Source: CAIXMG01 sp964628065 (GTDB lineage: Bacteria; Patescibacteriota; Minisyncoccia; Phycocordibacterales; UBA1006). Taken from it: 64,000 bases of DNA. The notes below the pieces were generated by a model that made no database searches, was not told the origin of the DNA, and worked only from the letters and a program-made list of their open reading frames with translations. Position 1 is the stretch's first letter; each line of letters starts with the position of its first letter. The stretch is taken from assembly GCA_964628065.1 (NCBI GenBank), contig CAZVLM010000002.1, positions 4,065-68,064 on the forward strand. The letters are read 5' to 3'. Below are positions 47,360-55,944 of this stretch, piece after piece. The position numbers were made by a program, and so were the translations under genes.

Positions 47360-48925
47360 ATGCAAAAAGCCCTCAAAATGATTCCTGAGATTGCGAGAAA
47401 CTTATTCAGGATTAAGTATTTAATATGGTATGTGGTCGCGGTTGCAGCTACTGCGCTTCTTTCTGCATTAAATGTAGATGCATGGTATTTCGCGTATTTT
47501 CAAAATACGAATGCTTACACATTTTTCATACTGGCGGGATTGCTTGGATTTTTCGTTCCCATCATCGGATGGGGAATACTGCTTACTATAGGAAACGTTA
47601 AAAAATCACAGCGACTTCAAAAGGCGGCATGGATGTTTGCATTATCTGGAATACTTGGCTATTTATGTTCTACTTTCTTGAAAGTCTTTACTGGACGGAT
47701 CGGACCACCGCACGGCATCGTTGCAAATCTTGTTGAGTTATCGCATACATTCCAATTAGGAATCTATAAGGGAGGAATTTTTTGGGGTTGGCCGTCTTCG
47801 CATACAACCGTTGCATTTGCGATGTCAGTTGCGCTGGCTGTTTATTATAAGGACAAGAAGTGGGTTGGCGTGCTCGCGATCATTTATGCGGTATATGTCG
47901 GCATCGGCGCTTCGATGAGTTTCCATTGGTTGGGCGACGTTGTTGCTGGAATTATTTTCGGATCGATTATTGGAATTGTGGTGGGAAAAGTATTTTCAAA
48001 ACCAGTCCACAAAACCGTTATTGAGGAAAGGGAACTTATTAAAATTCTAAGAAAAGAATTCAGCGGCCCCATTTCAGAAATCGTGTCACTTACCGGAGGG
48101 GAAGGATCGCAGGCGTTCAGTTTCAAATTTAACAATGAGTATTACGTCATAAGAGTAAGCGACAAGGGAGCAGAAGCTTACTTAAAAGATGAATACGCGT
48201 ATAAACATTTTAAGTCTCCACTGATACCAATGCCTGAAGTACTGAAAGTGCACGAGTCCGAAAATGGTTATTCTTATGCCATTACAAAAAAGGTTTCAGG
48301 ATCGCTAATAAAAAGTCTTTCATTGGAAGAACTTGAGAAAACAATCCCGGACTTATTCAAAGTCCTGGATGAGATTCATAAGACCGATATAAGTAAGACA
48401 GTAGGATATGCCGATTGGAATCGAGACGGAGTAGGCATTAGCAAATCATGGAAAGAGGCTATCTTAGATGTCGGTGAATTTATTATTGATAAGAAGACAG
48501 GGAAAAGCATGTTCGATACTACTATGCTTGAAAAAGATTTTTGGGATAAAGCATATGCGCAATTAACGGAGCTTTTGCAATTTTGCCCAGAAGATCGATG
48601 GCTGGTGCATGGTGACTATGGATCAGATAATACTCTTGCGAAGAATGGAAAAGTTACAGGCGTAATCGATTGGGGAGGATCGATGTATGGAGACTTCTTG
48701 TATGATATTGCATGGCTTGAATTCTTTTCAAAAGGATATTCGTATGAAGAAGTCTATAAAAAGCATTTAGTTTCTCAAAACAGATTGCCTGAACATTTCG
48801 ACGAACGCGTTCGCTGTTACAAACTTTGGATTGGTATGAGTTCGATGAGTTTCTACGCGTATTCAGATCAACGAGATAAGTACAAAAGGTCTAAAGGAAA
48901 AATAGAAAAACTTTTGCAAAAATAA
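47360..48925 (+). CDS. fusion of PAP2 phosphatase and aminoglycoside-phosphotransferase-like kinase
   Basis: A 521-residue protein of two unrelated enzyme types in one frame. The N-terminal ~220 residues have six membrane helices and the PAP2 triad: KVFTGRIGPP (about 108-117), PSSHTT (about 148-153) and SMSFHWLGD (about 184-192). The C-terminal part (about 232-521) is an APH-type kinase. It has a glycine-rich start GGEGSQAFSF, catalytic loop HGDYGSDN (about 416-423) and metal site IDWGG (about 436-440). PAP2 enzymes remove phosphate from lipids such as undecaprenyl diphosphate. The fusion suggests coupled dephosphorylation and phosphorylation of a lipid or its head group; the substrate is unknown. 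Confidence 0.88.
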   Translation: MQKALKMIPEIARNLFRIKYLIWYVVAVAATALLSALNVDAWYFAYFQNTNAYTFFILAGLLGFFVPIIGWGILLTIGNVKKSQRLQKAAWMFALSGILGYLCSTFLKVFTGRIGPPHGIVANLVELSHTFQLGIYKGGIFWGWPSSHTTVAFAMSVALAVYYKDKKWVGVLAIIYAVYVGIGASMSFHWLGDVVAGIIFGSIIGIVVGKVFSKPVHKTVIEERELIKILRKEFSGPISEIVSLTGGEGSQAFSFKFNNEYYVIRVSDKGAEAYLKDEYAYKHFKSPLIPMPEVLKVHESENGYSYAITKKVSGSLIKSLSLEELEKTIPDLFKVLDEIHKTDISKTVGYADWNRDGVGISKSWKEAILDVGEFIIDKKTGKSMFDTTMLEKDFWDKAYAQLTELLQFCPEDRWLVHGDYGSDNTLAKNGKVTGVIDWGGSMYGDFLYDIAWLEFFSKGYSYEEVYKKHLVSQNRLPEHFDERVRCYKLWIGMSSMSFYAYSDQRDKYKRSKGKIEKLLQK

Positions 48926-48953
48926 AAAACCCGCGACACGCTCGGGGTTTTTA
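48924..48953. terminator. bidirectional terminator
   Basis: AAAAACCCGCG pairs with CTCGGGGTTTTT around ACACG. It overlaps the rel stop codon on the other strand. Confidence 0.7.
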
Positions 48954-50429
48954 CTTAAGGAACATCTTATCAATCATCCCACCATGCTCGTTCAGATATC
49001 TCCTGATCTGCTGCTTGGCAAGCGTTGTCTTGCATGAGTCGAGCCATTTGCGGTTCGGCTTATTCTTTTCTGAGGTCATGATTTCGATTACATCACCTTG
49101 GTTTACCACGGTATCAATCGAAACCATTTTACCGTTTACGCGAGCACCGAAAATATGGTTTCCAATGTCCGAATGGATTGCATACGCAAAGTCGATGACG
49201 CATGAACCCTTCGGAAGCTCGATTACGTCTCCTTTTGGAGTGTATACGAATACGCGCGCTTGGAAGAAGTCTAATTTTAAATGCGTTAAGAAGTCTTCTG
49301 GTTTTTCCATGTGACGCTGTGCCTCGAGGAGTTCTTGGGTCCATGAAATTTTTGCATTGGGGTTGGGCTTACGCTTGATTTGCGTCGAAGCTCTTCCTTT
49401 TTCCTTATAGCCAACATGGGAGTAAATACCGTACTCGGCTTCCTCATGCATTTCTTCGGTACGAATCTGGATTTCAATGACGCCTCCTTGACCATCAAAT
49501 ACAGTTGTATGCAGTGACTGGTAGCCGTTTGGTTTCGGCGTAGCAATATAATCTTTAAATTTTCCCGGAAGCGGCTTGTACAATCCGTGAATAATACCGA
49601 GGGCTTGATAACAATCACCAATATTTGGCACTAAAATACGAAGCGCGAAAATATCATAAATCTTCGCGATGTCGTATTCATGATGTTTCAACTTGTCCCA
49701 CAAACTGTACAAGTGTTTCACGCGGTAATTTAAGCTTGTAATATTCGCATCTAGTATCGCAAGTTCCTGTTTTAAGTTTTCAGCAACCGCCGTTAAGTGC
49801 TGCTCCCCGAGTGTTGTGTAATCAGAAAGAAGCTTTTTTACTTTGTGATATTCTTCAGGATACGCAAAAGGGAAGGCGTGGTCTTCCAGCTGTGCTTTGA
49901 TTTTTCCCATCCCTAGGCGATCGGCAAGTCTTGCATAAATTTCAAGTGTTTCGAGCGCAATACGATTCTGCTTTTCCTTCGGCACGTGCTCAAGCGTAGA
50001 AATATTATGAAGTCGATCTGCGAGCTTGATTACGACGACGCGAATGTCGTGAGCACTTGCGATGAAGAACTTGCGGAGCGATTCCGCATGTCGTGCAGCA
50101 CCTTTATATTTTAGATGACCAAGCTTTGTCACTCCCTCAACAAGGTTTACAATTTCATCGCCAAACTCCACAGCCATTTCTTCGGCGGTTGTCTCAGTAT
50201 CTTCAAGTAAGTCATGCATAAGTCCTGCTGCAATCGTTGTTGCATCGGCATTCATTTGCGCGAGAATTTTCGCGGTTGCAAAGACGTGATTGAAATAAGG
50301 CTCTCCACTGTTTCGAACCTGAGGCGCATGCGCTTTTTGAGAAAACGAAAAAGCCTTCGCAATAAGTGTTTGCTCGTCTTCAGAAATACCTGGTTTTAAC
50401 GCGAGGAGTTCCTCTACGGTTGGGTTCAT
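48951..50429 (-). CDS. rel: (p)ppGpp synthetase/hydrolase RelA/SpoT, without ACT domain
   Basis: A 492-residue alarmone enzyme. The hydrolase domain has H72-D73 in LMHDLLEDTET. The synthetase domain (about 225-345) includes IFALRILVPN and TPKPNGYQSLHTTVF. The TGS domain (about 395-455) starts ARVFVYTPKGDVIELPKGS. The protein stops after a short helical tail, lacking the ZFD/ACT domains that tether long Rel to the ribosome. TATACT lies 6 nt before the ATG. Confidence 0.95.
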   Translation of the reverse strand: MNPTVEELLALKPGISEDEQTLIAKAFSFSQKAHAPQVRNSGEPYFNHVFATAKILAQMNADATTIAAGLMHDLLEDTETTAEEMAVEFGDEIVNLVEGVTKLGHLKYKGAARHAESLRKFFIASAHDIRVVVIKLADRLHNISTLEHVPKEKQNRIALETLEIYARLADRLGMGKIKAQLEDHAFPFAYPEEYHKVKKLLSDYTTLGEQHLTAVAENLKQELAILDANITSLNYRVKHLYSLWDKLKHHEYDIAKIYDIFALRILVPNIGDCYQALGIIHGLYKPLPGKFKDYIATPKPNGYQSLHTTVFDGQGGVIEIQIRTEEMHEEAEYGIYSHVGYKEKGRASTQIKRKPNPNAKISWTQELLEAQRHMEKPEDFLTHLKLDFFQARVFVYTPKGDVIELPKGSCVIDFAYAIHSDIGNHIFGARVNGKMVSIDTVVNQGDVIEIMTSEKNKPNRKWLDSCKTTLAKQQIRRYLNEHGGMIDKMFLK

Positions 50430-50482
50430 GGTCCTAGTATAGTTATTTTAAGCGGTTTGTCATTAGGGCGTGGTAGAACAAA

Positions 50483-50526
50483 AACAAAATAAAAAAGAGG
50501 GAATGATCCCTCTTTTTTATTTTGTT
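50483..50526 (-). terminator. terminator of the 50541 gene
   Basis: A 20-bp near-perfect stem (50483-50502 with 50507-50526), rich in A/T at the base. Confidence 0.8.
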
Positions 50527-50540
50527 TTAATACTCAGTGC

Positions 50541-50981
50541 TTAGTCTTCATCGGGCAGCCTAAGGTCTTTATCTGTTATGCATATTCCGCTCCATGGATA
50601 CTGCAGGTTTGAGCGCGCTACATCGCACAATTGCATAATACCTATATATTTCTGGTATTTCATTTGCATAGAGCGGGTAGGGTTCGTTGTTATTAGCTTA
50701 TCAATTTCATCTTTTGCTACAGTGATAGTAATTTTATCTCCTCCCAGCGCGAGGTCTCCGAAAGGCATGCCAGTAGTTCGGTCATGCTGTATAACATATG
50801 CCGATTTCAAGATATGTCGGTAGGCGATATCTTTGTAGTAATCTTTTGTGCTCACCAGGGAGTATTCCTGAAAGGGTTTCTCAGAGCAATTGATTTTTTT
50901 GATTGAAAAATGGTTGCCTAATACAAATCCTACAATAAGGGCTACAATAAGGCCAAGTGAGATTGCTTTCTTTGATTGCAT
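50541..50981 (-). CDS. single-pass membrane protein of unknown function
   Basis: A 146-residue protein. N-terminal helix about 6-23, then an exported domain with cysteines at KINCSEK, LCDVARS and GICITDK. The topology is like that of the 36519 protein, but there is no clear sequence match. No family recognised. No good -10 is visible close to the ATG. Confidence 0.5.
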   Translation of the reverse strand: MQSKKAISLGLIVALIVGFVLGNHFSIKKINCSEKPFQEYSLVSTKDYYKDIAYRHILKSAYVIQHDRTTGMPFGDLALGGDKITITVAKDEIDKLITTNPTRSMQMKYQKYIGIMQLCDVARSNLQYPWSGICITDKDLRLPDED

Positions 50982-51088
50982 AACTGGTTATTTAATTGGT
51001 TAGAAAATATCTTTTATATAATAGCACATAAAATATTATTAGTCAAAACATTGTATGGCACGGAAATAAAAGGTACTATCTACGCTAT

Positions 51089-51904
51089 ATGAAAGAGTCT
51101 GGAAATTATGCAGAAAAATTAGTTAAGAAAACAGAAGAAGCAAAAGAGAAATTGATGTCCGGAGGAGTCGATTCTTTGCAGGCTCACTTTGAACTGCAGA
51201 ATATTCAGCAAGAGGCTTATGGAAGCGAAGAACTTCGCAAGGAAGCAGAAGAAGAAAACAAAGAGAGATTTCCAGAAAAAATCGCGATCAAGAAAGGACT
51301 AGATTTTGTATTTGAGAAGAATCCTAAATTGTCTCAGATTGGCAGTATTGAACAATATTCTGAATATTTAGACACTATTTTCCCTGATAGTAAATTCAAA
51401 GACGTTGTCTATCACGGCACCAGAGAACAAATCCCTTTTGAAAAGTTTCATACAGAGAAAGTGGTCACGGCGAGAAATTTTGGAAAAGGAGTTTATTTTT
51501 CGCCAACTCTTGATAAGCCGCGAGGTTACACCTATGACAGTGGGATGGTATTATCTGCGGTAGTAAATGTCACTAAGCCTTTCATTACAGAATCAAAATG
51601 GAAAGAATGGTTTCGAATAGGGGTACCAGTTCCTAATGGTTTGGGAGTATCAGAATATACCAATGGATGCGATACACTTTTTAATTATGATTATTTAGAC
51701 AGGGATACGTTCAAGCAGATTAATGAGTATATGGTTGAATACGGGGGAGAAAAAGATGAATTAGGATTTCCTGTATACCAACTAAGTATACGTGCTCATC
51801 CTGAACTTAAAGAAGTAGTAGTAGAAAATCCTGATAGAATTCACATTCTTGGATCAGAAGCAGACCTCAAAGGATTTAAGGAATTTGTAGAAAGTCAAAA
51901 ATAA
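51089..51904 (+). CDS. ADP-ribosyltransferase-like protein
   Basis: A 271-residue protein. The first ~95 residues are charged and helical. Then VVYHGTREQIPFEKFHTE (about 107-124), GKGVYFSPTLDKPRGYTYD (about 131-149) and VLSAVVNVTKPF (about 152-163) match the ART fold seen in polyvalent-protein and toxin ADP-ribosyltransferases (the H-[GT]...YFS pattern). A catalytic glutamate could not be fixed; candidates lie in the last third. It could be an effector, a toxin, or a self-modifying enzyme. msrA starts 4 nt downstream. Confidence 0.65.
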   Translation: MKESGNYAEKLVKKTEEAKEKLMSGGVDSLQAHFELQNIQQEAYGSEELRKEAEEENKERFPEKIAIKKGLDFVFEKNPKLSQIGSIEQYSEYLDTIFPDSKFKDVVYHGTREQIPFEKFHTEKVVTARNFGKGVYFSPTLDKPRGYTYDSGMVLSAVVNVTKPFITESKWKEWFRIGVPVPNGLGVSEYTNGCDTLFNYDYLDRDTFKQINEYMVEYGGEKDELGFPVYQLSIRAHPELKEVVVENPDRIHILGSEADLKGFKEFVESQK

Positions 51905-51908
51905 GATT

Positions 51909-52460
51909 ATGGAATCAAATTATAAAAAAGCCATATTTGCAGGCGGGTGCTTCTGGTGCACAGAGCATGATTTAAGAGCGGTTCCTGGCGTTATTAATGC
52001 AATTTCGGGGTATTCGGGTGGTGATACGTCAAATCCGACATACCAAGATCACGGCAATCACCGCGAAGCAGTAGAAATTACTTATGATCCATCTCTTGTA
52101 AGTTTTAAAAAACTGTGCCAGTTTTTCCTTGATCACATTGATCCGACTGATGCAGGCGGACAGTTTTACGATCGCGGGGAATCATATAAAACAGCGATTT
52201 ATTATAAGAATGATGAAGAGAAGGGAATTGCCGAAAGCTTAATAAAGGAGTTGGATGACAGTGGCTTATTTGCACCACTTAAAGTCGCTGTAGAAGTTCT
52301 TCCTGAAAAAGCATTTTACAAAGCGGAAGATTATCACCAGCAGTATGCCGAGAAAAATGAAATGCATTACAACAGCTACGCCAAAGGCTCCGGCCGCGTA
52401 CAGTTCGTAGCGAATACGTGTGCCGTGAGGGAGGATAAGAAGATTCAGTGGAAGGAATAA
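51909..52460 (+). CDS. msrA: peptide methionine-S-sulfoxide reductase MsrA
   Basis: A 183-residue reductase. The active site is AGGCFWCTEHDLRAVPGV (GCFWC about 12-16) and DPTDAGGQFYDRGESYKTAIYY follows. A late cysteine in NTCAVRED may resolve the disulfide. It repairs oxidised methionine and is probably co-transcribed with the ART-like gene. Confidence 0.95.
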   Translation: MESNYKKAIFAGGCFWCTEHDLRAVPGVINAISGYSGGDTSNPTYQDHGNHREAVEITYDPSLVSFKKLCQFFLDHIDPTDAGGQFYDRGESYKTAIYYKNDEEKGIAESLIKELDDSGLFAPLKVAVEVLPEKAFYKAEDYHQQYAEKNEMHYNSYAKGSGRVQFVANTCAVREDKKIQWKE

Positions 52461-52463
52461 GTT

Positions 52464-52492
52464 TGACAAATATTATAAATAGCGGTATTCTT
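52464..52492 (+). promoter_or_regulatory. promoter of the 52534 gene
   Basis: TTGACA (52464-52469), a 17-nt spacer, TATTCT (52487-52492). The start of transcription falls just beyond the in-frame ATG at 52495, favouring the ATG at 52534. Confidence 0.5.
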
Positions 52493-52533
52493 GTATGGAT
52501 ACTGTTATTTTGATTAACTTAAAAGTGAATAAA

Positions 52534-52866
52534 ATGAAACCAAAAGAATTTGTCGCATGGATAGTTGGCTTTGTTATTGATTCAGGAAAAACCTCATTAA
52601 CACATGATGAGATTCTTGAAATACAGGCCAGGTTAAAATCTGTTCTCGAAGCGGATGAGTGCCTAAAGCTTGCTTACTCAGATGTATATTTAGCCCGGGA
52701 AGAAAGGCGCGGCATCTTAGAATATATTCTTGAGCCCTCAATAAGTGTTTGTTTTTGGGTTAACCACTGGCTTGAAATACTTCCATCGGTAATTCATAGA
52801 AATGATGTACCAGAAAAAAGTTTCGAAACTCTTGCACAGAGTATTAGAACTCAAATGGAAAGATGA
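52534..52866 (+). CDS. small hypothetical protein, phage-like N-terminus, possibly acquired
   Basis: A 110-residue protein starting MKPKEFVAWIVGFVIDSGKTSLTHDEILEIQARL, a pattern resembling small phage or prophage proteins that begin 'M..eFv.WL.GF'. The rest is helical. No CGA among its arginine codons, a TTGACA promoter and an A-rich AAAATAAA-type leader place it with the genes at 5774, 11261 and 16381. An in-frame ATG at 52495 would add 13 residues. Function unknown. Confidence 0.5.
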   Translation: MKPKEFVAWIVGFVIDSGKTSLTHDEILEIQARLKSVLEADECLKLAYSDVYLAREERRGILEYILEPSISVCFWVNHWLEILPSVIHRNDVPEKSFETLAQSIRTQMER

Positions 52867-52887
52867 TCAGATTTTTCGTATGCTCAA

Positions 52888-52928
52888 TGAAGCCTTCCAG
52901 TTCCATGGCAAGGCTTCATTTTTTTGGA
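52888..52928 (+). terminator. terminator of the 52534 gene
   Basis: TGAAGCCTT pairs with AAGGCTTCA, then seven Ts. Confidence 0.8.
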
Positions 52929-52967
52929 AATAAGCCAGTGATAAGATTTTATGATACAATTTTTATC

Positions 52968-53309
52968 ATGAGTATTATATCTTGGTTGATTCTTATAGGT
53001 TCCATTCTCGCCATCTCAATTGGCGATGTATTTATCAAAAAAGCAGGCGCAAGCGTGCAGTCATTTGGAGCAATATTTAAGAACCCGTGGTTTATTGCTG
53101 CTGCGCTGCTTTACATCGTTCAGGTCGTAGGTTTCGGTTACCTTTTCTTTTCAGGAGCTAAGCTAAGTTGGATCGCTGTCGTTCAAACAGTTCTGTATGC
53201 GCTGGTGGTAATTGGTTCAGGCGTGCTTATCTTCCATGGGTCGATCAGTCTGGCTCAGGGAATTGGAATTGCGCTTGCAGTCGTTGGGCTAATTCTTGTT
53301 AATCTTTAA
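52968..53309 (+). CDS. four-helix small membrane protein (SMR/EamA-like)
   Basis: A 113-residue protein with four membrane helices (about 3-20, 35-56, 62-84, 90-112). IGDVFIKKAGASVQSF after helix 1 and an internal proline-free bundle resemble half-size drug/metabolite transporters (SMR or EamA type). The ATG at 52968 follows TACAAT by 7 nt. The FAD oxidoreductase starts 3 nt downstream, so they form one unit. Confidence 0.65.
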   Translation: MSIISWLILIGSILAISIGDVFIKKAGASVQSFGAIFKNPWFIAAALLYIVQVVGFGYLFFSGAKLSWIAVVQTVLYALVVIGSGVLIFHGSISLAQGIGIALAVVGLILVNL

Positions 53310-53312
53310 TCT

Positions 53313-54686
53313 ATGAAACAAAACAACTCTCCCTGGCTTACGCAATTAAATCACGAGCGACCTATTAACGTCATTGATAAGGATGTTGAAACAGATGTCG
53401 TTATTGTCGGTGGGGGAATTGCGGGGGTGGTGACGCTTTATTTCCTTCTTAAGCATACGGATAAGAAAGTCGTATTGCTCGAAGGTCATAGATTGGGTCA
53501 TGGTGCAACGGGTCACAATGCTGGACAGGTGGTAGCTGAGTTTGAGCGCCCAATGGTTCACCTTGCTCGCGAGCACGGTATCAAAAAAGCTGTAGCAGGA
53601 CTCGCTATGGTAGAAGAAGCATGGGACCTGCTTTCTCAGATTTTCGAGGAAACGGAAATAAAAATCCCGTTTAAGGAATTCATTGGCTACAGTGGGTACA
53701 CCGATCAGAAGCCGCTCCTTGAAGAGCTTGAAACAGAGCTCATCAGATTTCAGCATGGGTTGATGCATTTCCCGACACTTGTTTCTCGTGAGTCAGAATG
53801 GATGAAAACCATTCCGTCCAAGTTTCATCCGATTTGTACAGAAGTAGAAGGATCCCTTATTACGGAATTGCTTGAACTCAAAAAAGAAGGATACAAAGCG
53901 GTAATCCCTAATAAGGCAGCAACACTTAACAGCGCGCTCTTTTCAGAGCGATTGGCGCTTTGGTGTCTTGAAAAATATCCAGACAGGGTAAAGATTTTTG
54001 AGAAGAGTTTTGTGCAGGGTGTTGAGCTTAATGCGGACAAGCCTCGTTTGTTTACTGATCATTTTGTAATTACTTGCGATGAAATCGTTCTTTGTACCAA
54101 TGGATTTGAAAACTTCTATATTCATGACAAGCAGGGACTTGATATCGATACAAAGTTTCATCATCTGATCCGAGGTGTTGTTGGATATATGACGGGCTAC
54201 CTTACTAATAATGAATTGCCACCGATGGCGAATCGCTATTACGAAGAAGGACTAAAAGGAGAGGGAGAGTTCCAGAAGGAGCGACTTTCTGATATTTACT
54301 TTTACATTACACAAAGAAAATTTGGAGATGAAGAAAGTAATCAGCACCTTCTTGCAGTTGGAGGCCCTGAAATAAGTTTGGTAGAACGAGAAATTTATTT
54401 TAATGAGTTTGATGTTCCTGAAAAATTCCGTGATGATTCGGTTGCTTTTGCAGAAAAATATTTCACAACTGATGCATTTGATCAGAAGTTTTTCTGGCAT
54501 GGCCTAATGGGGTACACACGCACGGGTGTGCGAGTGGTGGGACGAGAGCCTTTGGATGGGCGACTGCTTTATAACTTGGGTTGTAACGGAGTGGGTATTA
54601 TGCCAAGTATCATGGGCGGACTTAAAATAGCGAGACATATTAACGGGGAAGAGGTAGAGGAGACAATTTTCGATCCTGTAAGATAA
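53313..54686 (+). CDS. FAD-dependent oxidoreductase (DAO family)
   Basis: A 457-residue flavoprotein. The dinucleotide-binding motif VVIVGGGIAGVVTLYFLL (about 29-46) is followed by VVLLEGHRLGHGATGHNAGQV (about 52-72). A C-terminal FAD contact is LLYNLGCNGVGIMPSIMGG (about 414-432). This is the amino-acid/glycine-oxidase-type DAO fold. The substrate is unknown. It may share a transcript with the small transporter before it. Confidence 0.88.
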   Translation: MKQNNSPWLTQLNHERPINVIDKDVETDVVIVGGGIAGVVTLYFLLKHTDKKVVLLEGHRLGHGATGHNAGQVVAEFERPMVHLAREHGIKKAVAGLAMVEEAWDLLSQIFEETEIKIPFKEFIGYSGYTDQKPLLEELETELIRFQHGLMHFPTLVSRESEWMKTIPSKFHPICTEVEGSLITELLELKKEGYKAVIPNKAATLNSALFSERLALWCLEKYPDRVKIFEKSFVQGVELNADKPRLFTDHFVITCDEIVLCTNGFENFYIHDKQGLDIDTKFHHLIRGVVGYMTGYLTNNELPPMANRYYEEGLKGEGEFQKERLSDIYFYITQRKFGDEESNQHLLAVGGPEISLVEREIYFNEFDVPEKFRDDSVAFAEKYFTTDAFDQKFFWHGLMGYTRTGVRVVGREPLDGRLLYNLGCNGVGIMPSIMGGLKIARHINGEEVEETIFDPVR

Positions 54687-54693
54687 GTTACGA

Positions 54694-54836
54694 TGCTCCC
54701 CGGATTCACCCTTCCGCCCTTCGGGCACCTCCCCTTCGCAGGGGAGGAAACTCCTTCGAAAGTTTCTCACAAAGGTAGAGTTAGATGCTCCCCTGCGAAG
54801 GGGAGCTGTCTTGCGCAGCAAGACTGAGGGGTGAGA
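54694..54836. repeat. compound palindromic element (MITE-like) no. 5
   Basis: The left unit has a CCGCCCTTCGGGC hairpin and CCTCCCCTTCGCAGGGGAGG. The right unit has GCTCCCCTGCGAAGGGGAGC and CTTGCGCAGCAAG and ends GACTGAGGGGTGAG, the inverse of the CACCCCTCAGTC end at 7990. It separates the oxidoreductase from phhB. Confidence 0.75.
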
Positions 54837-54853
54837 TATGATATAATCCATTT

Positions 54854-55183
54854 ATGAAACTAGCCAACAAAAAATGCATTCCATGCGAAGACAAATCAAT
54901 AAAGCCATTTTCTAAGAAAGAGGCGACGTTGATGCTGAAAGAAATCCCAAAGTGGGAACTTGCGAAAAGCGCGAAGAAAATCTCTCGCAAATGGCTGTTC
55001 AAGGACTTCGTCCAAGCTCTTAAGTTTACGAACGCAGTAGGAAAGGTGGCTGAGAAAAACGGACATCATCCTGATATTTCAATTTCTTATAATAAAGTTA
55101 CATTGGATCTGTTTACTCACTCAATCGGAGGCCTTTCCGAAAATGATTTCATTGTTGCGGCTAAGATAGATCTTATTAAATAG
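54854..55183 (+). CDS. phhB: pterin-4a-carbinolamine dehydratase-like protein
   Basis: A 109-residue PCD/DCoH fold. KWLFKDFVQALKFTNAVGKVAEKNGHHPDISISYNKVTLDLFTHSIGGLSENDF (about 46-99) holds the three conserved histidines and the closing family motif. It recycles pterin cofactors elsewhere; pterin enzymes are not in this window. TATAAT is 6 nt before the ATG. Confidence 0.9.
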   Translation: MKLANKKCIPCEDKSIKPFSKKEATLMLKEIPKWELAKSAKKISRKWLFKDFVQALKFTNAVGKVAEKNGHHPDISISYNKVTLDLFTHSIGGLSENDFIVAAKIDLIK

Positions 55184-55184
55184 T

Positions 55185-55787
55185 ATGGAGTTTTTTGTAG
55201 CTCACAAGCACATATTCGTAGTCTTGCATGCTCTTGCGGCGGCAGGCGGCCTTGGTGCGGTGCTTATCACCGACACCTTGTTCTTTATGTTTTTAAAAGA
55301 CTTTAAAATTTCTCGCAAGGAAAATGAAGTGCTTAAGACAATCTCGGGAGCAGTGTGGGTTATTATTGTGCTCCTATTTTTAACAGGTCTCGCTTTGTAT
55401 TTATCTGCGCCGATGGATTATCTTACAAAGGCAAAGTTTGTAACCAAGCTTGTTATTTTCGGAGTAATTGTCGGCAATGGCTTTCTACTTAATTGGCTTA
55501 TTACGCCATTTCTTACCAAAATTTCTTTTGGCCCCGTGACCGTTGAGCCAACAACAACATTGCGCGTGATGCGACGCATTGCATTTGCGTCAGGAGCCGT
55601 ATCAATGGTTTCTTGGCTTGCGGTGTTTATCCTTGGCTCAATACGATCTATTCCGATCAATGCTGCTCAGGCTTTATTGGTGTATGCAGGCCTTATCATC
55701 ATAGTAGTCCTTGGGAGTCAGTTTTATGCTACTTGGGTAAAACACCACAGTATTTTTGGAAATTACTTAAAAGTTCGAAAGGACTAG
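55185..55787 (+). CDS. five-helix membrane protein (DUF2269/DUF2214-like)
   Basis: A 200-residue protein with about five helices. HKHIFVVLHALAAAGGLGAVLITD (about 7-30) and KFVTKLVIFGVIVGNGFLLNWL (about 84-105) carry histidine and lysine positions typical of DUF2269-type proteins. Function unknown. It starts 1 nt after the phhB stop codon. Confidence 0.6.
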   Translation: MEFFVAHKHIFVVLHALAAAGGLGAVLITDTLFFMFLKDFKISRKENEVLKTISGAVWVIIVLLFLTGLALYLSAPMDYLTKAKFVTKLVIFGVIVGNGFLLNWLITPFLTKISFGPVTVEPTTTLRVMRRIAFASGAVSMVSWLAVFILGSIRSIPINAAQALLVYAGLIIIVVLGSQFYATWVKHHSIFGNYLKVRKD

Positions 55788-55834
55788 ATTTTTTCAGCTA
55801 TTTTTGCTATAACAAGCTGTGCACATGCACATAT

Positions 55835-55907
55835 GGGGGTTATGGTGTAACGGTTAACACTCGGGTTTGTGGTACCCGCAATCTGGGTTCGATTCCCAGT
55901 AGCCCCC
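55835..55907 (+). tRNA. tRNA-His (anticodon GTG)
   Basis: A genome-encoded extra G at position -1 (55835) pairs with C73 (55907), the identity element for HisRS. Anticodon stem CGGGT/ACCCG with loop TTGTGGT, T-loop GGTTCGATTCC. CCA is not encoded. Confidence 0.95.
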
Positions 55908-55912
55908 CAAGT

Positions 55913-55944
55913 AGTAAAAAGCTCCCACTCGGGAGCTTTTTACT
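55913..55944. terminator. bidirectional terminator
   Basis: AGTAAAAAGCTCCC pairs with GGGAGCTTTTTACT around ACTC. It lies between tRNA-His and the convergent regulator gene. Confidence 0.85.
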
